Source: Alcanivoracaceae bacterium
GTDB taxonomy: Bacteria > Pseudomonadota > Gammaproteobacteria > Pseudomonadales > Alcanivoracaceae
Reading direction: 5' to 3'
Assembly: GCA_023146255.1 (NCBI GenBank)
Contig: JAGLCJ010000006.1
Span: 62,001-126,000 of the forward strand
Length of the DNA stretch: 64,000 nucleotides
The position numbers were made by a program, and so were the translations under genes. The stretch's first letter is position 1. The number at the start of each line of letters is the position of its first letter. Of the stretch, positions 63,212 through 64,000 are shown in pieces. The notes below the pieces were generated by a model. It was not told the DNA's origin. It saw nothing but the letters and a program-made list of their open reading frames with translations, and did not search any database.

Positions 63212-63868
63212 TCAAACCGGGCGCCGGGTAAGCACCTGATCCACAAGGCCATATTCCTTCGCGGCCTCTGCCCCCATGAAGTTATCACGATCGGTATCGC
63301 GCTCGATCACGTCAATCGGCTGCCCGGTGTGATGAGCCAGCAGATCGTTCAGCTGCGAGCGGATCTTGAGGATTTCGCGGGCGTGAATCTCGATATCGGA
63401 CGCCTGCCCCTGAAATCCGCCCAGCGGCTGGTGAATCATGATCCGGGCGTTCGGTAACACATACCGCTTGCCCTTCGCTCCTGCGGTCAGCAGGAACGCG
63501 CCCATGCTGGCGGCCTGACCGATACACATGGTCGATACGTCCGGCTTGATGAACTGCATGGTGTCGTAGATCGACAGGCCAGCGGTGACCGAGCCGCCCG
63601 GGCTATTGATGTAGAAATGGATGTCCTTGTCCGGGTTCTCCGACTCCAGCCACAGCATCTGCGCGACAATCAGGTTGGCCATATGGTCCTCAACCTGCCC
63701 GACCATAAACACCACCCGCTCCTTGAGCAGGCGCGAGAAGATATCAAACGAGCGTTCGCCTCGGGCGGTCTGCTCGATCACAATCGGCACCAGCGCCGAA
63801 CGGGTCGGATCTTCGATCAGTTTGTTCATTTCCGGCGTCATGGAGGTGATGCGGCTGAAATCGATCAT
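63212..63868 (-). CDS. clpP: ClpP protease subunit
   Basis: Tetradecameric serine protease, 218 aa. Catalytic triad Ser121 (GQAASMGAFLL), His146 (MIHQPLGG) and Asp195 (DTDRDNF). The N-terminus, MIDFSRITSMTPEMNKLIEDPTRSALVP, is longer than E. coli mature ClpP; the propeptide is normally removed. GGAA lies about 11 bases before the ATG. clpX follows after 116 bases. The upstream gene tig expected in this order would lie beyond the right edge; I cannot identify it in 63869-64000. Confidence 0.96.
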   Translation of the reverse strand: MIDFSRITSMTPEMNKLIEDPTRSALVPIVIEQTARGERSFDIFSRLLKERVVFMVGQVEDHMANLIVAQMLWLESENPDKDIHFYINSPGGSVTAGLSIYDTMQFIKPDVSTMCIGQAASMGAFLLTAGAKGKRYVLPNARIMIHQPLGGFQGQASDIEIHAREILKIRSQLNDLLAHHTGQPIDVIERDTDRDNFMGAEAAKEYGLVDQVLTRRPV

Positions 63869-64000
63869 CGGACTTTTCCTTGTTATGCGTCAGCATGAAT
63901 GACTGCATGTTATGTCGGTCTTTCAACAGACGTCCATAAAAGTGGCGTCAATGCCGGTCCGTTTGCTGCTTTATTGGCCTGAAACGGCGACGGGGCCCGA

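Noticed and set aside
63869..64000. End of tig (trigger factor) upstream of clpP
   Set aside because: tig is expected there from gene order, but none of the minus-strand frames ending in these bases resembles the trigger factor C-terminus, so I do not annotate it.

Overview
The window looks like a chromosomal core segment from a gammaproteobacterium of the Pseudomonadales/Oceanospirillales type. The evidence is gene content and order: tolR-tolQ-ybgC-ruvB-ruvA-ruvC, aspS, fimL-nudC, and a block mltD, tandem yejA-type binding proteins, yejBEF, fabI, ppiD, tRNA-Asp, hupB, lon, clpX, clpP. From memory, Pseudomonas aeruginosa keeps the last block in nearly the same order (there nppA1A2BCD). Base composition looks evenly moderate-to-high GC. 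I see no prophage, insertion sequence, integrase or CRISPR array.

Layout. 1-6602 (minus strand): Tol-Pal start, Holliday-junction resolvasome, a lipoprotein gene standing where yebC is usual, and aspS. 6603-8893: an HU-like protein with a Lys/Ala-rich tail, a DUF2806-like gene and a PA4642-family gene. 9038-17942 (plus): an exported protein of unknown function, a methyltransferase, a RegB/RegA-type two-component pair, then tamA-tamB directly downstream. 17999-25351: SDR, hotdog thioesterase, proS, an exported protein, thpR, rimO, EamA permease. 25343-31576: two ABC1-family kinases, a methyltransferase, an RluA-like pseudouridine synthase, an M48 lipoprotein protease, nfuA, a DUF2970 protein. 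31704-33843: sulfite reductase hemoprotein and its DUF934 partner. 33844-34301: a 458-base gene-free stretch with two inverted-repeat elements and a pyrimidine-rich tract. 34302-43468 (minus): Rieske protein, ppsA, zntB, acuI, sohB, a membrane protein, nudC, fimL. 43683-45645 (minus): dnaQ, rnhA and a YafS-like methyltransferase with overlapping ends, divergent from gloB-mltD. 48177-55535: a Yej/Npp-type ABC importer with two binding proteins. 55617-63868: fabI, then ppiD, tRNA-Asp, hupB, lon, clpX, clpP on the minus strand.

Themes. Envelope biogenesis recurs (TolQR, TamAB, MltD, PpiD, the M48 lipoprotein, FabI). So do proteolysis (Lon, ClpXP, SohB), DNA maintenance (RuvABC, DnaQ, RnhA, HU proteins) and redox/Fe-S functions (RegBA, NfuA, sulfite reductase, Rieske).

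I found no clearly new system. The best leads are the lipoprotein at the yebC position, the regBA-tamAB arrangement with an apparently altered sensor kinase, the mltD-to-importer coupling, and the stacked inverted repeats at 33951-34273. The last 132 bases (63869-64000), upstream of clpP where tig is usual, hold nothing I can identify.
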